64,000 bases of DNA from Roridomyces roridus (taxonomy: Eukaryota; Basidiomycota; Agaricomycetes; Agaricales; Mycenaceae), in assembly GCA_029378245.1 (NCBI GenBank), contig JARKIF010000023.1:434001-498000 (forward strand), read 5' to 3'. How positions within the stretch are numbered: the first letter of the stretch is position 1; each line of letters begins with the position of its first letter. Below the pieces are notes generated by a model. That model saw nothing but the letters and a program-made list of their open reading frames with translations, made no database searches and was not told where the DNA came from. Below are positions 43,482 through 54,547 of the stretch, in pieces. The position numbers were made by a program, and so were the translations under genes.

Positions 43482-43970
43482 ATGTTCAACCGCGTTCTCT
43501 CCACCTTCCTCACGGCGTTCACCGTCTCAGCTCTGGCTGCTACCTCGGTGCCACACCTCCACAACGGCCAGACTATCGCTTTCGACTACACCGACTCGAT
43601 GCTCAATGGCGACACGTGGTTCGGGATGGGAGTTCTACCCACCGGCATACCGGCCCCCGACTCCATTGTCCAGGCGGGGTATGAACTCGTTGTGTCGATT
43701 TACAATGAGCTAACCATCATTCAGTTGGTCGGGTCCCGTGGTCATCAACATCGACAACGAGGACAAGGTCCCAGCGACCTTCCTGCTCTCGTACCCGTCC
43801 TTCGTTCCTGGACTCTCTTACAGTAAGTTCAATTCATTCTGCCCCTGGCTCAGCGGATTCAAACTAATTGACTCCGTCCAGCCGTCCACTTGTTCCAGTA
43901 CGATATCGAGACTCTCAAGATCGTCATTCCCGACGTACACAACCAGACTTTCATCTGGGTCAATGCTTGA
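43482..43970 (+). CDS. Small secreted protein, cysteine-free
   Basis: The 127-residue protein comes from exons 43482-43678, 43725-43822 and 43882-43970. The introns are 46 and 59 bp, GT-AG, and all phases agree. The signal peptide is MFNRVLSTFLTAFTVSALAA. The mature protein is short, lacks Cys, and looks beta-rich: TIAFDYTDSMLNGDTWFGMG, VVINIDNEDKVPATFLLSYP, VHLFQYDIETLKIVIPDVHN. There is one N-glycosylation site (NQT). No known family was recognised. A strong TATA box and a short leader suggest good expression. The next gene on the same strand is the glyoxal oxidase, about 1 kb on. Confidence 0.7.
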
Positions 43971-44940
43971 TCAATTGAGCCTGCTTTAACGACTCTACGT
44001 ATCTCATCGCTCTTTAATTGTGATTCGGCCAAATTTATCCCTTCTTCCGTCTGATCCAAGGACTAGGCGCAAATTCCGCTCTCCTATCCCTTCGTTGGTT
44101 CACCGTGGATTCTATACCGCCTCTGAAGCTGTCTTGATTGCGATGAGATTTCGAGTACTCATGCTTCTTCACCCTCGATCTTCCTACCATCGCCTCAAGG
44201 GATTACTTCTCCCATCATTCTTAGCGCTTTCTCCGCAGGACTTTCTTGTTTTGCTGTGGCAACCTTCCTGTGGTCCCAGCTGCATCCCTCAGACCATGCG
44301 TTAGCAAGCAGGTAAATTCGAGCCATCCGGTTCGCTACAGTAGACCTGCCATACGAATGTCTGTTTTTGTTGAACAAGGTCCCCGCGTGTCCGGCGTCAT
44401 CAAATGGGGGTAAACAATGCCTCACGCCCTCGTACGTGGGCGGTGTCTTGGCGGCTAAGTCTGGTAATTCATGTAAACCCCGAAACACCGCTGCCCTCCC
44501 AAGTATAGCTGAAGAACTCACCGCCTAATCACCATGTAGGTAGCCGGAGTCAACAAAAAGGAACCAATTTGATTGATTGATTCATGATTCATTCCAGGTC
44601 CTGGCGCTGGCGGTAAGTATCTCCGCATTCTGCAAAGGATTCTACACAGTGAGCACCCCAGACTGCGCTACCGAAAGCAAAGTCAAACCACCGCTCGGAT
44701 CTGTTTTGGCCTTGGCTTCTATTTCTCAGTACCTGATCGCCGTCTCATATGCTTCCAAGTCGCGCTCGCAGAGCCTGTCTCAATCCCATCAATTCGGCCA
44801 GGAACTTGTACCGAGCTCCGATGTCGCGGGTCGACATCCACGGGAAACAACTTGGTCTCGCTACTGGGTGGCGTCTGACAAGGAGAATGGTTATGTCAAC
44901 CTGAGTCTGGCCTCAAGCATTGAAAAAAATACAAGCAGAG
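43971..44940. other. Intergenic with a MITE terminus relic
   Basis: No gene was recognised. At about 44331-44355 a stretch including GCTACAGTAGACCTGCCATA resembles the right terminus of the hAT-like MITE at 1309-1328 (GCTACAGTATACCTGCCAT). No matching left end was found. Confidence 0.4.
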
Positions 44941-44947
44941 TATAAAG
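44941..44947 (+). promoter_or_regulatory. TATA box of the glyoxal oxidase gene
   Basis: GAGTATAAAGGGC lies 60-66 bases before the ATG at 45007. Confidence 0.7.
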
Positions 44948-45006
44948 GGCCTCCGTAGTCACCACTCAGCATCCTCATTCCCTTCCTTCCTCCTAGATCT
45001 CCTTCT

Positions 45007-47102
45007 ATGCTATCTTCTTTATCTGTCCTGCTACTCCTGGGCTCCGCGGCCGCCTACGCCAATCGTGCCATCGAATGGACGTTTGTGCAGAATGGGACGT
45101 CCGGAATCATTCCCTTGGAGCTCATCACCATCTCTCCAACTCTGATGTTGATGTTTGATCGAGCCGTATGCTGTATTCACCCATTTCCTGACGGCCATTA
45201 ATTTGATTTCCAGGACGGGAACCCCCTGACGATGCCAGACGGCACGCCCGCCTGGGCCGCGCTCTGGCATCTCGACACCAACACGGCTACGCCGCTCAAT
45301 ACATTGACGGACACCTTCTGGTGCGCTCACCTCCAACTTCAACTCCAACTTCGCTTGTACTGATAACTTACAAGTGCTGGCGGAGCCTTTATTTCAAACG
45401 GTACCCTGGTCTCCATCGGCGGCCAAGCCATCGAGAACAACCAGCCGTGGCCTCCCCAGGACGGACGCATGGGGATCAGGCACTTTGGCCCTTGCACCTC
45501 GCCCGACGGTACCGGTCCTGGGTGTACCGTCTGGGAGGACCCAGAGAACCTCCATCTTGAAGTGAAGCGCTGGTACCCCACCGCTGTGCGTATCCCCGAC
45601 GGCGGCCTCATGGTCATTGGCGGCAGCCACGAGCTCACCATGTTCAACGTGCCTGAAGAAGCGGAGAACACTATCGAGTTTGTGCCGCGCAGAAAGGGAG
45701 AGCCGGTCTTGCGGTCCAGCAAGTTTTTGAACGATACGAGTGAGTGTATATTTCCTTCGGCCCCTTTGCATGAGTCTAAATTACGCTGCTTGCAGTCCCT
45801 GCCAATCTCTTCCCTCGCGCTTTCGTCCTCCCCACTGGCGACGTCTTTATGATCGCAAACAACAGATCAATGATATACAACATTGAAGAGGACCGCGAAC
45901 TCCGGCTGCCCGACCTTCCCAATGGCGTGCGCTGCGGAGTCCCCTTCGACGGCATGGTCCAACTCCTCCCTCTCTCTCCCCCACATTACGAACCGACCGT
46001 GCTCGTCTGCGGTGGTCACAACATATCCGACCAAATGAAGCCCGAGAATCTCTCGGTACGAGACCCCGCGACGACGCAATGCTCGCGCCTGACGCTGACG
46101 CCGGCGGGTATCGCTGCTGGGTGGGAGGTGGAACATATGCCTGAGCAGCGGATGATGCCGGAGGGTGTGATCCTCCCCAATGGTGATGTGCTCATCATCA
46201 ACGGCGCGAAGACTGGGTACTCGGGATACGCGGCTGTCCGGGATGCGTTTCATTACGATTCGAATGCGATGCACCCGGCGCAGCAGCCTTGGATGTATCA
46301 TACCGAGATGCCGAACGGACACCGGATCACGGCGGAGGGGTTACCCATGAATCCTATTCCTCGGATGTACCACTCTGCGGCGTCGCTCACTGGTTCTGGG
46401 TGAGTTTGACTTTGCCTTGATCTTACTGGGAAATTGACATTATTCCCATACAGCAACGTCATGGTCGCTGCGTCCAACCCGCATCAACACGTCGTCGAGC
46501 CGTTATCAGACTTGTTCGACCCCACCGACTTCTACCCCACCGAATTCCGCGTACAATACCTCAACCCCGATTTCATCACACACAACCGCCCGCGGCCCAT
46601 CGTCCATAAATCGCCCACCAAATTGCTGTTCAACCAGAAGGGCTCGATGAGCGTGACGATTCCCGAGTGGCTGGCTGGTGGGGACATCAAAGTCTCGCTT
46701 ATGGACATGGGATTCATCACTCACGCGTGGCACGCCAACTCGCGTCTCGTTTACCTCGAGCATAAGCTCCACGAAAATACCCTTGAGATCATCGCTCCCC
46801 CGAACAACAACGTGTATCCCCCGGGCCCTGCATGGATATTCGTCGTCGTCGATGGTGTGTGGAGTGAGGGCGTGCAGATTATGATTGGCGATGGTGGAAA
46901 CCCGCCGAGGCCTGCACAGGGTGTGCAGATTGATTTGCCCCGGTTCGATTTTGGTTTGGGGTTGGACGCGGACTCGGAGTTTGTCGTGCAGGAACCCGGG
47001 GTCGACGTGTTTGGATCGGGCAATCCGTTTGGGAGACAGCAGATGAAGGGTATCGCGGAGTGCTTTGCGAGGATTAGGGAGTGGTTTGCTGAAATAATGT
47101 AG
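45007..47102 (+). CDS. Glyoxal oxidase (secreted copper-radical oxidase)
   Basis: It oxidises small aldehydes such as glyoxal and methylglyoxal with O2, releasing H2O2 that feeds extracellular peroxidases. The 627-residue protein comes from exons 45007-45165, 45214-45320, 45375-45739, 45796-46399 and 46454-47102, all phases consistent. The signal peptide is MLSSLSVLLLLGSAAAYA. A seven-bladed glyoxal-oxidase domain is followed by a C-terminal DUF1929-type domain. The copper/radical site is complete: Cys89 (TDTFCAGGAF) to cross-link with Tyr156 (KRWYPTAVR), Tyr402-His403 (PRMYHSAAS) and His502 (FITHAWH). Length is within the range of the family and no C-terminal WSC or membrane anchor is seen. 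Intron 2 ends ACAAG rather than the commoner YAG. Neighbours do not form a peroxide cluster. Confidence 0.92.
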
Positions 47103-47351
47103 AGTGTTTTGGATAATGTTTCCGTCGTGGCTACAATACTCGATTTCGTGAATATAGAACAAGGATGCAAATAGCTCCATCTTTCAGTCGAGTCCCACAT
47201 ATCCAGCAGAATGTATCTTTTTTGCCTTCACACACACTGAAGCGATGGAAGAAAGTGATTACTTATCGATTCAAAACTGCGAAAGTATGAGATGAGATGA
47301 AGCGACTGGATTACAACGAGATGGCCGGACACCTGAATCCTCACAAGGACG

Positions 47352-50300
47352 TCTTGTTCTGCGCTTCGTTTGCGTCTGGAATTCAAAAGCTATTTTTGGG
47401 GCAGCCACAGAGATTGTCTGGGGGTGGAGGAGCAGCGGAAGATTCAACTTCTTGAACCGCTGATCTCCAGGTCGTAGGGCGATGGTGAGGCGTGAGAATG
47501 AACCCAAAACGAAGACGCCAGACGAGGGCATCACCAAACGCCCACGACTAACCCAACAAATGAGCGGCGAAGAATCAATTCCTTCTATTCGCAGATCATT
47601 GTGCTGCTGCTGCTTCCGAGTCGATGCAACACTAAAGCTAAATTCCAAAAGAATGCGAAGTCAGTCTCGACAGAGTTGTAAATGGACATGACACGAAGGC
47701 AGATTACACAAAAAGCAACCAAAGCAATTGTTGTCCGCTAGTTGGAATGAATTGAATACGGCAGAACCGACATTGTCACACCGGGTTGTTGCGACGTTTC
47801 AATAGTCAAGACACAACACCGGGACCTTGGAATCAAACTTGTATGACTGTAGATGGTGACCCATAGAACTAAGAAGGGTGTAATACAAAAGGCCAGCTGT
47901 GGAAACATCCTGCTGAGAGGACAGGTCACTGCCCTGAAATGACAGCCGAAGGCAAATTCTCGAGACAGAGACAGTCAGAACAAAGGACAGCAAGCACCGA
48001 ATACCATGTCGAGCCGATTGCAACGCTGGATGCGATGTATTCATGATCAGTAATTGAGTCAAGCGCTGGCTGGGATAACAGTGCCCTCGATGATAGTGAT
48101 TGCTTGATGACAAGGTCGATGAGGGTGAGCCAAGAGTACGGTCATTCGGGAAATTAACACAACCGAACGAGTGAGGAGCGCTCAGTCCGATCAAGAAGCT
48201 GGGAAAGCTCGAGGGGTTCCCAGACAGAGAAATTTGGTGAAGCAGGGTTGACTTTCCTGCTGAGATGGTGGAGCTGAACGTGGCTCCAATCCCATACGAA
48301 CGTTAAGCTGGGATGCACTTGAATAAGCTTGCTCGGACAAGTAACCAGAAAAACAATGAAAATGGAGCAGTAGTAGGTTCAACCGAGTGTTGTTAGATGG
48401 ATTCGAAGGAGAGACAACTGGAGTGGAGGAGTGGGGCACGCTCCGAACCACCTTGTGGGTTAATAGTAGCTGAATGTTCTCGGGTTCATGAATGTAACAC
48501 GATATCATAACATTGCTCCAAGATGAGACAAAGGAATTCCATGGAAAGAGGCCCGTATGACGAACCCGGGTAAATTTGATTACGGGTGTGAACGCTGTAG
48601 ATGGAAAAGCACATCTGTGATAAAGAACACTTGATGCTCGAAGACCAGGAATTTCATATACAGACAGACTGCCATCGATGGCAAATTACATGGCTCGCCA
48701 GCCAGTGAACACAAGCCACTGCGCAATCCAGTTCTCAATGGCATGGATGCGTGGAGAGAAAGAAAACCTGATGACGCAAGGCACAACACCTACCGTAGAC
48801 TACGGTTGAAGGAACGAGCTCGATGCTTCCGATAGCGGAGAATCCAACACTATCAATGGCTGGTGCACCGATCACGGGGAACAGGTGGATCCAACTGTTG
48901 AGGGCATAGATTTGTATTGCAAATTAGGCACTCGATGGCCAGAGACTCAACACTTTTGAAAGCGGAGAAGAAAAAAAAAAGGCAGTTGGTGGCAAGAAAG
49001 TTGATGCTTTTGATAGCACCGGAGGGAAGGCATATATACTTACGAAGAATGGGCACTCGAAGGCCAGAAACACACAAAGATATGGATGCAAAGACGGATA
49101 TGTTTGATAACAAATTCCCGGCGCTCGAGGACCAGGAATTGTAACATGCGAATGAAATACCGTCAATAGCAAATCACCTCTTCGAAGATGAGGCCTAGGC
49201 ACGAAGCCATCTGGTTTCGACAATATGAAAGTAGAAAGAAGGAACCTCAATGACACAGGGTGCTACACCCTCGATAGCAGACAGGGATATAAGGCAATCC
49301 AGCACTTGAAGGATATGGATGTGCACTCCAAGACGGGCGCTCGATAGTCTAGGAAGGGGCTTTCGATAGCCAAAGGAACAGGTAGTCGCGGGAATGCATA
49401 ACAGATCGGCCATTAATGTGTCGAAACGCAATGTCCACGTAAGTTTAGAAATCCAAGTCAAGACAGTCCAATAGTCCGGAACCATGGTGCAATGAGGTCA
49501 GTTCGGAGTACCGTGTAAACGCAAAGCCGTTGCAGTCATCTTGTGTGGTCCAGAATGGAGAGGGCGAGGTACAAAGGAAAGCTAGAAGCCTAGAACGTTG
49601 AATGCCGAAGGTCAATATGATTGTATCCGTGTGCAAGCCGTAGTTATTCCCAAGGTGTAACCCCAAGATCATCCAGCTCGTTGCTCTCGAGGACGTGAAT
49701 GTGCACTGGGAAGAGGCACTCCATGACCATCTGCGTATCATGAATGAGGTAGTTGATTCCCAAAAGCCCGACAATTTCTAGTGCGGAAGTAAGGCAATCC
49801 AGTGGCTTGACAGCATACTTAGATGTTGAAAACAAATGAGAACTTGATGACCAGAAAGACTGAACAGTCGGGAGCTCGATGCCCAGAAAACAACACTTTT
49901 GATCGCTAAGTAAGAATGCAATCCAGCGCTCGAGAGCATGGATGCATAGAATGAATGAATGGGAACTTGATGGTCAGGTGAACTCGACGCTGCACTCGAG
50001 GGCATGGATGTATAGTACGAATGGAGTCATGAATTGAGTGCTCTTGATAGCAGGCAGAGATATGAGGTAATCCAGCGCTTGAGAACATGGATGTGTACTC
50101 CGAAGGGGCTCGAAGGGAGAGTGAAACTTGATGCTTTCGATAGCGGAGAGTTCAGAGTAAACTCGCTGTTGATGTGCTGAAATGTAATGCAGAACTTCAA
50201 ACCCAAGATCAGACAATCCGGCTGTCATACCGTAGTCAAAGAAGGCCGCGAAGCAGAGGGTGCCCTAGAGGTCAGTAAGGCCGTGGTAATTATCTTGGGT

Positions 50301-51741
50301 GCTTCAACCTGGAGGGCAAGGTACAAGCCAGAGTTAAATGCTGATTGGTGCTGTGGTCAAAGGGGCCGGCTCAGAGTAGAGGTTGCCCAAATCCTGAAGG
50401 TCCGTAAGGCCGTAGTAATTATCTTGCGTGTTTCAAGCTGAAGAAGGCAATATATGCTGGTTGATTGATTCGACATTGTTGTATCTGTTTTCAAGCCGTA
50501 GTCGTAACTGTTCCAAGACCCAAAGTTGTACCCAAAGACTGCTCTGTTCGTTACTCTTGAGGATTTGGATGCATATTGCAATGGCCAGAAAGAACAAAGA
50601 GTCGGTGTGTTTGATAGTGGAGGAAAGGAAGCAATCCACCGAAGGTATGGATGCATGCGAATGAATGGGAACTCAATGCCCACAACTTGAAGACTGGACA
50701 CTTATCGATAATGCAGGGATGAAGCACTCGAAGGCATGGATGCGTGCGAATGGGGATTCGATGCCCGAAATTGACGCTTACGATAGCGAAGGAATGAAGC
50801 AATCCAGCGCTCAAAGGCATGGATGCGTGCGAATGGGGATTCGATGCCCGAAATCGACGCTTACGATAGCGAAGGAATGAAGCAATCCAGCGCTCAAAGG
50901 CATGGATGCATGTGAATAGGGACTCAATGCCCGAAATCGACGCTTAGAATAGCGGAGGAATGCAGCAATCCAGCGCTCAAAGGCATGGATGCATGTGAAT
51001 GGGGACTAGATGCCCGAAATACAACGCATTCGACAGCGGAAGAATGAAGCAATCCAGCGCTCAAGGGCATGGATGCATGTGAATAGGGATTCAATGCTCG
51101 AATAAGACACTTTCGATAGCGGAGGAATAAAGCAATCCAGCGCTCAAGGGCATGGATGCATGTGAATGGGCACTCGATGGCCAGGAAGGAGAATCCGATA
51201 GCAGAGGCAGCAGCGAGTACCTGAGAGCATAGGTCCATAGGTGTGTTGTCGAAAGAGTTTGAATAGGCCCAGGGTTGACAGCCAGGCGGTATGACAAGAC
51301 CCATAGCAAGGGATGTAGCAGCAAGCGATGGATGATATAGCCGTGATGGTGTACAGGACTCGTAGTGGAGAGACACACGGGTGCTGGCAGAAAGGAAGGG
51401 TCATAAGACCGGCAGAGCTCACCTCAGTCCCAGCCGCCACCTATCTATGTGGTCCCATCGAAAGAGAAAGTCCGAGTGAAGTCCGAGTGGAGCAAGGGTA
51501 TCCAGAAAGAAAAGGGGCAAAAAGGTCGTTCCCAGCCGAGAAAACACGATGAGGTGGAGTAGGTACAGTCAGAGAAAGGTTTTGGACACTCTGGAGCGTG
51601 GATTCGTCGATGTAGGCGTTGCATTGCACGAAGTGCTGGCAGATGATTGTGGTGCGATGAGAGAAGTGCGGATCACGGATCAGCTGTCACTCCGCTGTCA
51701 CAAGAACCCGTCCTGCTTTCGCAAGCTCATCAGTACTTCAC
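47352..51741 (+). mobile_element. Third copy of the novel satellite-bearing element
   Basis: Its left end (47352 onward, TCTTGTTCTGCGCTTCG) matches 10349 onward through about 47570, with a small internal deletion. Its right end (about 51575-51741, ending CAGTACTTCAC) matches 14884-15043 with scattered changes. The interior, 4.4 kb long, lacks genes. From about 48580 it consists of degenerate tandem units with GATAGCGGAG and CAATCCAGCGCT, becoming regular at 50640-51190. It lies in the same orientation as the copy at 10349. Confidence 0.65.
50640..51190 (+). repeat. Minisatellite, about seven units of 83 bp
   Basis: ATGCCCG-type blocks recur at about 50761, 50844, 50927, 51010, 51094 and 51177. 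Each unit has GCGAAGGAATGAAGCAATCC, AGCGCTCAAAGGCATGGATG and a GAATGGGGA block. Units are more alike than those of the 88 bp array in the first large copy. Confidence 0.9.
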
Positions 51742-52345
51742 CACTCGGTATTCTCAGAGTGAAACGTTTGTGGTTACTGTGTTCGATTCCCGCTCTCTTC
51801 ATACAGCCACCATCTCTTCTTTTTGTGCTTAGTGCTAGCACGGCAGAAAGCGAATATCAATTCAAAACTGCGCTGTCTAAATCTATCTATGATTGAGATG
51901 AGCCGAGAGTGCCGGTGATCAACGTTCGGCAAAGTGACCGTGTCACTCTCGAACAAGGCAATTCACCATTGAAACCAATGAAACGGTTGCAAGCAGTTGT
52001 GACATAATTACAGTCTCAAGCTCAAGTATCCATCTGTATGTACGCAGTAAGAGCAAGAATGCCAGGTGACTCTTCGTCAACGGACGGGGCTGGGAGTCGA
52101 ACCCAGTGCAGGTCGTGCAGTCATAACCAGCGATCCGACAATACATATGCGGCGAATACAAGGACCCAAGGTACGAGGACTCACAGCGGAGGTAGCAATA
52201 CAATGAACATGCCGCATCGAGGCAAATCAATCAATCAATAAATTTGGTCGGCATTTCACGGCAGAAAGAACACTCAACACGCAAAATGTAATTCCACTAT
52301 ACGCTACACAGACCCAACTCGTACAAAAAGCCCGCCTTCCCAAAT
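51742..52345. other. Intergenic with tRNA-like fragment
   Basis: On the minus strand 52087-52110 forms a good T-arm (CTGGG TTCGACT CCCAG), but the rest does not fold as a tRNA. No gene was seen. Confidence 0.4.
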
Positions 52346-53216
52346 CTACGAATCCTTGACGGAAATGGTCGACCCTGAAATGGTGGCCGAGCAAAGCTCG
52401 GAGTTCTGGGTCAAATCAATAAGCGTCGCCGACGAGCCGGGGGTGACGCCCTTGCCCGACTGGATAGCCGAGCCCGTGAAGGTGCTGGTAGGGAAGCCTG
52501 CGAAGGCAACCAAGCTGGAACCCTCCTCAAAGTCCTCGAGGATCCACTCGGCCGAGGCGGCGGAGAGACGGGTGCCGCCAGAGACGGTGCCGACGACAGA
52601 GGTGCCGCGGGAGTTGTTGGTGATGGTGACGGTACCAGAGGTGGTGGAGGTCATGGTCACGTTGGTGGTGATGCTGTCGCCGGTATTGACTGAAGAAGAA
52701 GAAATTCGTTATTATGTCGCGAGGAATGGGAGGAACGAACTCACCAGCGAGAGTCGTGTCACGCGAGGCAGCGGGCAGCATCTCCGTCCACGCCACGTTC
52801 TCCTGGCGACCACCAACGAGCTCAGAGAGCGTCCCACCTTGTATCAAAGCACTGTTGCTGAACCCGTCGATACCCACCCACTGCGAGATGGAGGGTTCGC
52901 TGCTGGAAGACTGGCCAGAACGGGCGGTGATGGCAGGAATGGTCCAGGTGCCGACGACGGAGGAGAAACCAGTGCCAGTGAGTGCCGCACCGCACCAGTT
53001 GCTCGAGGTAACGGTAGCCTGGGCAGCACGGTTGAAGCGATTGCGCTTGCGCGCGTCGCTGACCCTCGACATGGCCTTGGACTGGAACTCGGTGCGGGGA
53101 CCGGCGACGTCCACGAAGGGGACCTCGACGCCGTTCTCGAACTTCTGGAAGGTCCAGGTCACCTCGGCGGCGGCGAGGGAGGCAGCGATGAGAGCGGTGA
53201 GGATGGCGGTCTTCAT
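52346..53216 (-). CDS. G1 glutamic peptidase (eqolisin), intact
   Basis: A secreted acid endopeptidase. The 271-residue preproprotein comes from exons 53216-52745 and 52689-52346, with a 55 bp GTGAGT...CAG intron. The signal peptide is MKTAILTALIAASLAAAE, and the propeptide ends at KRNRFNRA, a likely processing region. The mature domain starts with SSNWCGAAL and has VGTWTIPA and QWVGIDG. Candidate catalytic Gln126 lies in ALIQGG and Glu205 in ASAEWILEDF; a Gln-Glu dyad is the mark of this family. The pair NWCGA and SELCSAT gives two Cys that could form a disulfide. A paralogue at 3002-3862 has the same exon 1 length and intron position but is frameshifted. The TATAAG box lies 74-79 bases upstream. 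Confidence 0.9.
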
Positions 53217-53289
53217 GTCGATCGATGAGGAGTGTACAGAGGACTGGGTGGGTAATCTGTATGGTTTGTATCGTTCCCCCACGATCATT
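53217..53289 (-). promoter_or_regulatory. 5' leader of the G1 peptidase gene
   Basis: The short leader between the TATA box and ATG; it contains an upstream in-frame GTG but no upstream ATG. Confidence 0.3.
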
Positions 53290-53295
53290 CTTATA
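53290..53295 (-). promoter_or_regulatory. TATA box of the intact G1 peptidase gene
   Basis: The minus strand reads GAGAGGTATAAGAATG. Sequence context and spacing are shared with the frameshifted paralogue (2922-2927). Confidence 0.65.
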
Positions 53296-54547
53296 CCTCT
53301 CGGAATTGCCCTTCGCCTTCGGCCCCACCGGGCAGCAGGCGACAGGAACCCGAATTCGACATGCTACCCTGCCAGCATGCAGCTTCGAGGGGCCAATGAA
53401 TTTTCGTCCCTGCGCGGAAGATATTGGTTGCCAGATGTTCACGAGTTCTGATAAGGGCACGTGCATGCAAGTCTCCACGCGGGGGTGCGAATCCGAAGAT
53501 CGTTCAAGGAAAATATCCCACAGGAAGCGTGGAGCGTATTATTACCGGAAACCCTCCTATCGCGGCTCGCCAGCAGAGAGACGCAGTCAGCCGACCTAGG
53601 CGCAGATTGCGGTGTTTCTTGGCCGAAATTGCCGAAGAGATTGAATAGTTCTCAGCGAGGCAGAAGAATTAGGATTTATTGTATAGTGGAGCTTCTCATC
53701 ATCCCCACGTACGATGCGCGACCGGGTCATGACGAATCGAGGGGAGCCGCGCCAGCACAGCAGTGACAATTTTGGAATAGACAGCGCACGGTCGTCTGAA
53801 TCCTGAAATAACAAAGTTATACGAGTACTTGGGCGACAACGCATAGATAGCGAACAAAGAATAACCTTATCTCGGGACGTCCCAAGCACGACGCAGCTTG
53901 GCAGAGTATCAGAGACACCATGTGCATGCGCGAGAAATTCTACTCCAAGTCAAGCATGAAAGCATTCCTTATGGAGGAGGAGAAAGGAAGCCGGCCGTGA
54001 GAGGGCAGAGGGGCCGGGAACAGGATTTTGATTAGCGGCAGCAAGGAGAGACCTGCATAGTACTGGGAATGATTGAAGGCGAGGGATGCGAGGGACGATG
54101 ACTTGGGGGAAGAAGCCTGCGGTCTACAACACGCATCGCCTTGCAGAAGACAAGTAATTGGACTGACACCGGATTACCAAGAGATCAGGCGGCAACGACG
54201 CACTTCCTTGTGGTATGCCCGAGTCATGTGTCGTTCGTTTTTCAGCTAAAGGGCCCGGGCGGAAGGATGCGCAAGGCCGCGTGCTTTCAGCACTCGATGG
54301 CGAAGGAGGAAGGCAGGGTCTGCTGCTCAGGATGGAGGGGTCGAGAAGGTCGGGCGCTAGTCTGACAGTGAGAGAGTCTCGGGCGTCGCCGCGTCGTCGA
54401 CGGTGGGGAGCCAGCAGTGTGGCGTGAGTCATGAGAGCGAAAAAAGGGTGAGGGTTATTGATCCGTATCATCAGTGGCTAGTTTCGACGTGATGGCATGC
54501 CGCTGCGTTCCCACCCTGATGGATCCCGGATGTTGCTACTGGTTGGA
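53296..54547. other. Intergenic, nothing recognised
   Basis: No coherent exon was found. The GC-rich stretch 54240-54430 has open frames on several strands, which is typical of composition rather than coding. Confidence 0.4.

Noticed and set aside
50640..51190. CRISPR-like regular repeats (also at 13560-14410)
   Set aside because: The organism is a eukaryote, the whole unit including the 'spacers' is repeated, and there are no cas genes.
52080..52160. tRNA gene on the minus strand
   Set aside because: The T-arm is perfect, but acceptor, D- and anticodon stems cannot be formed.
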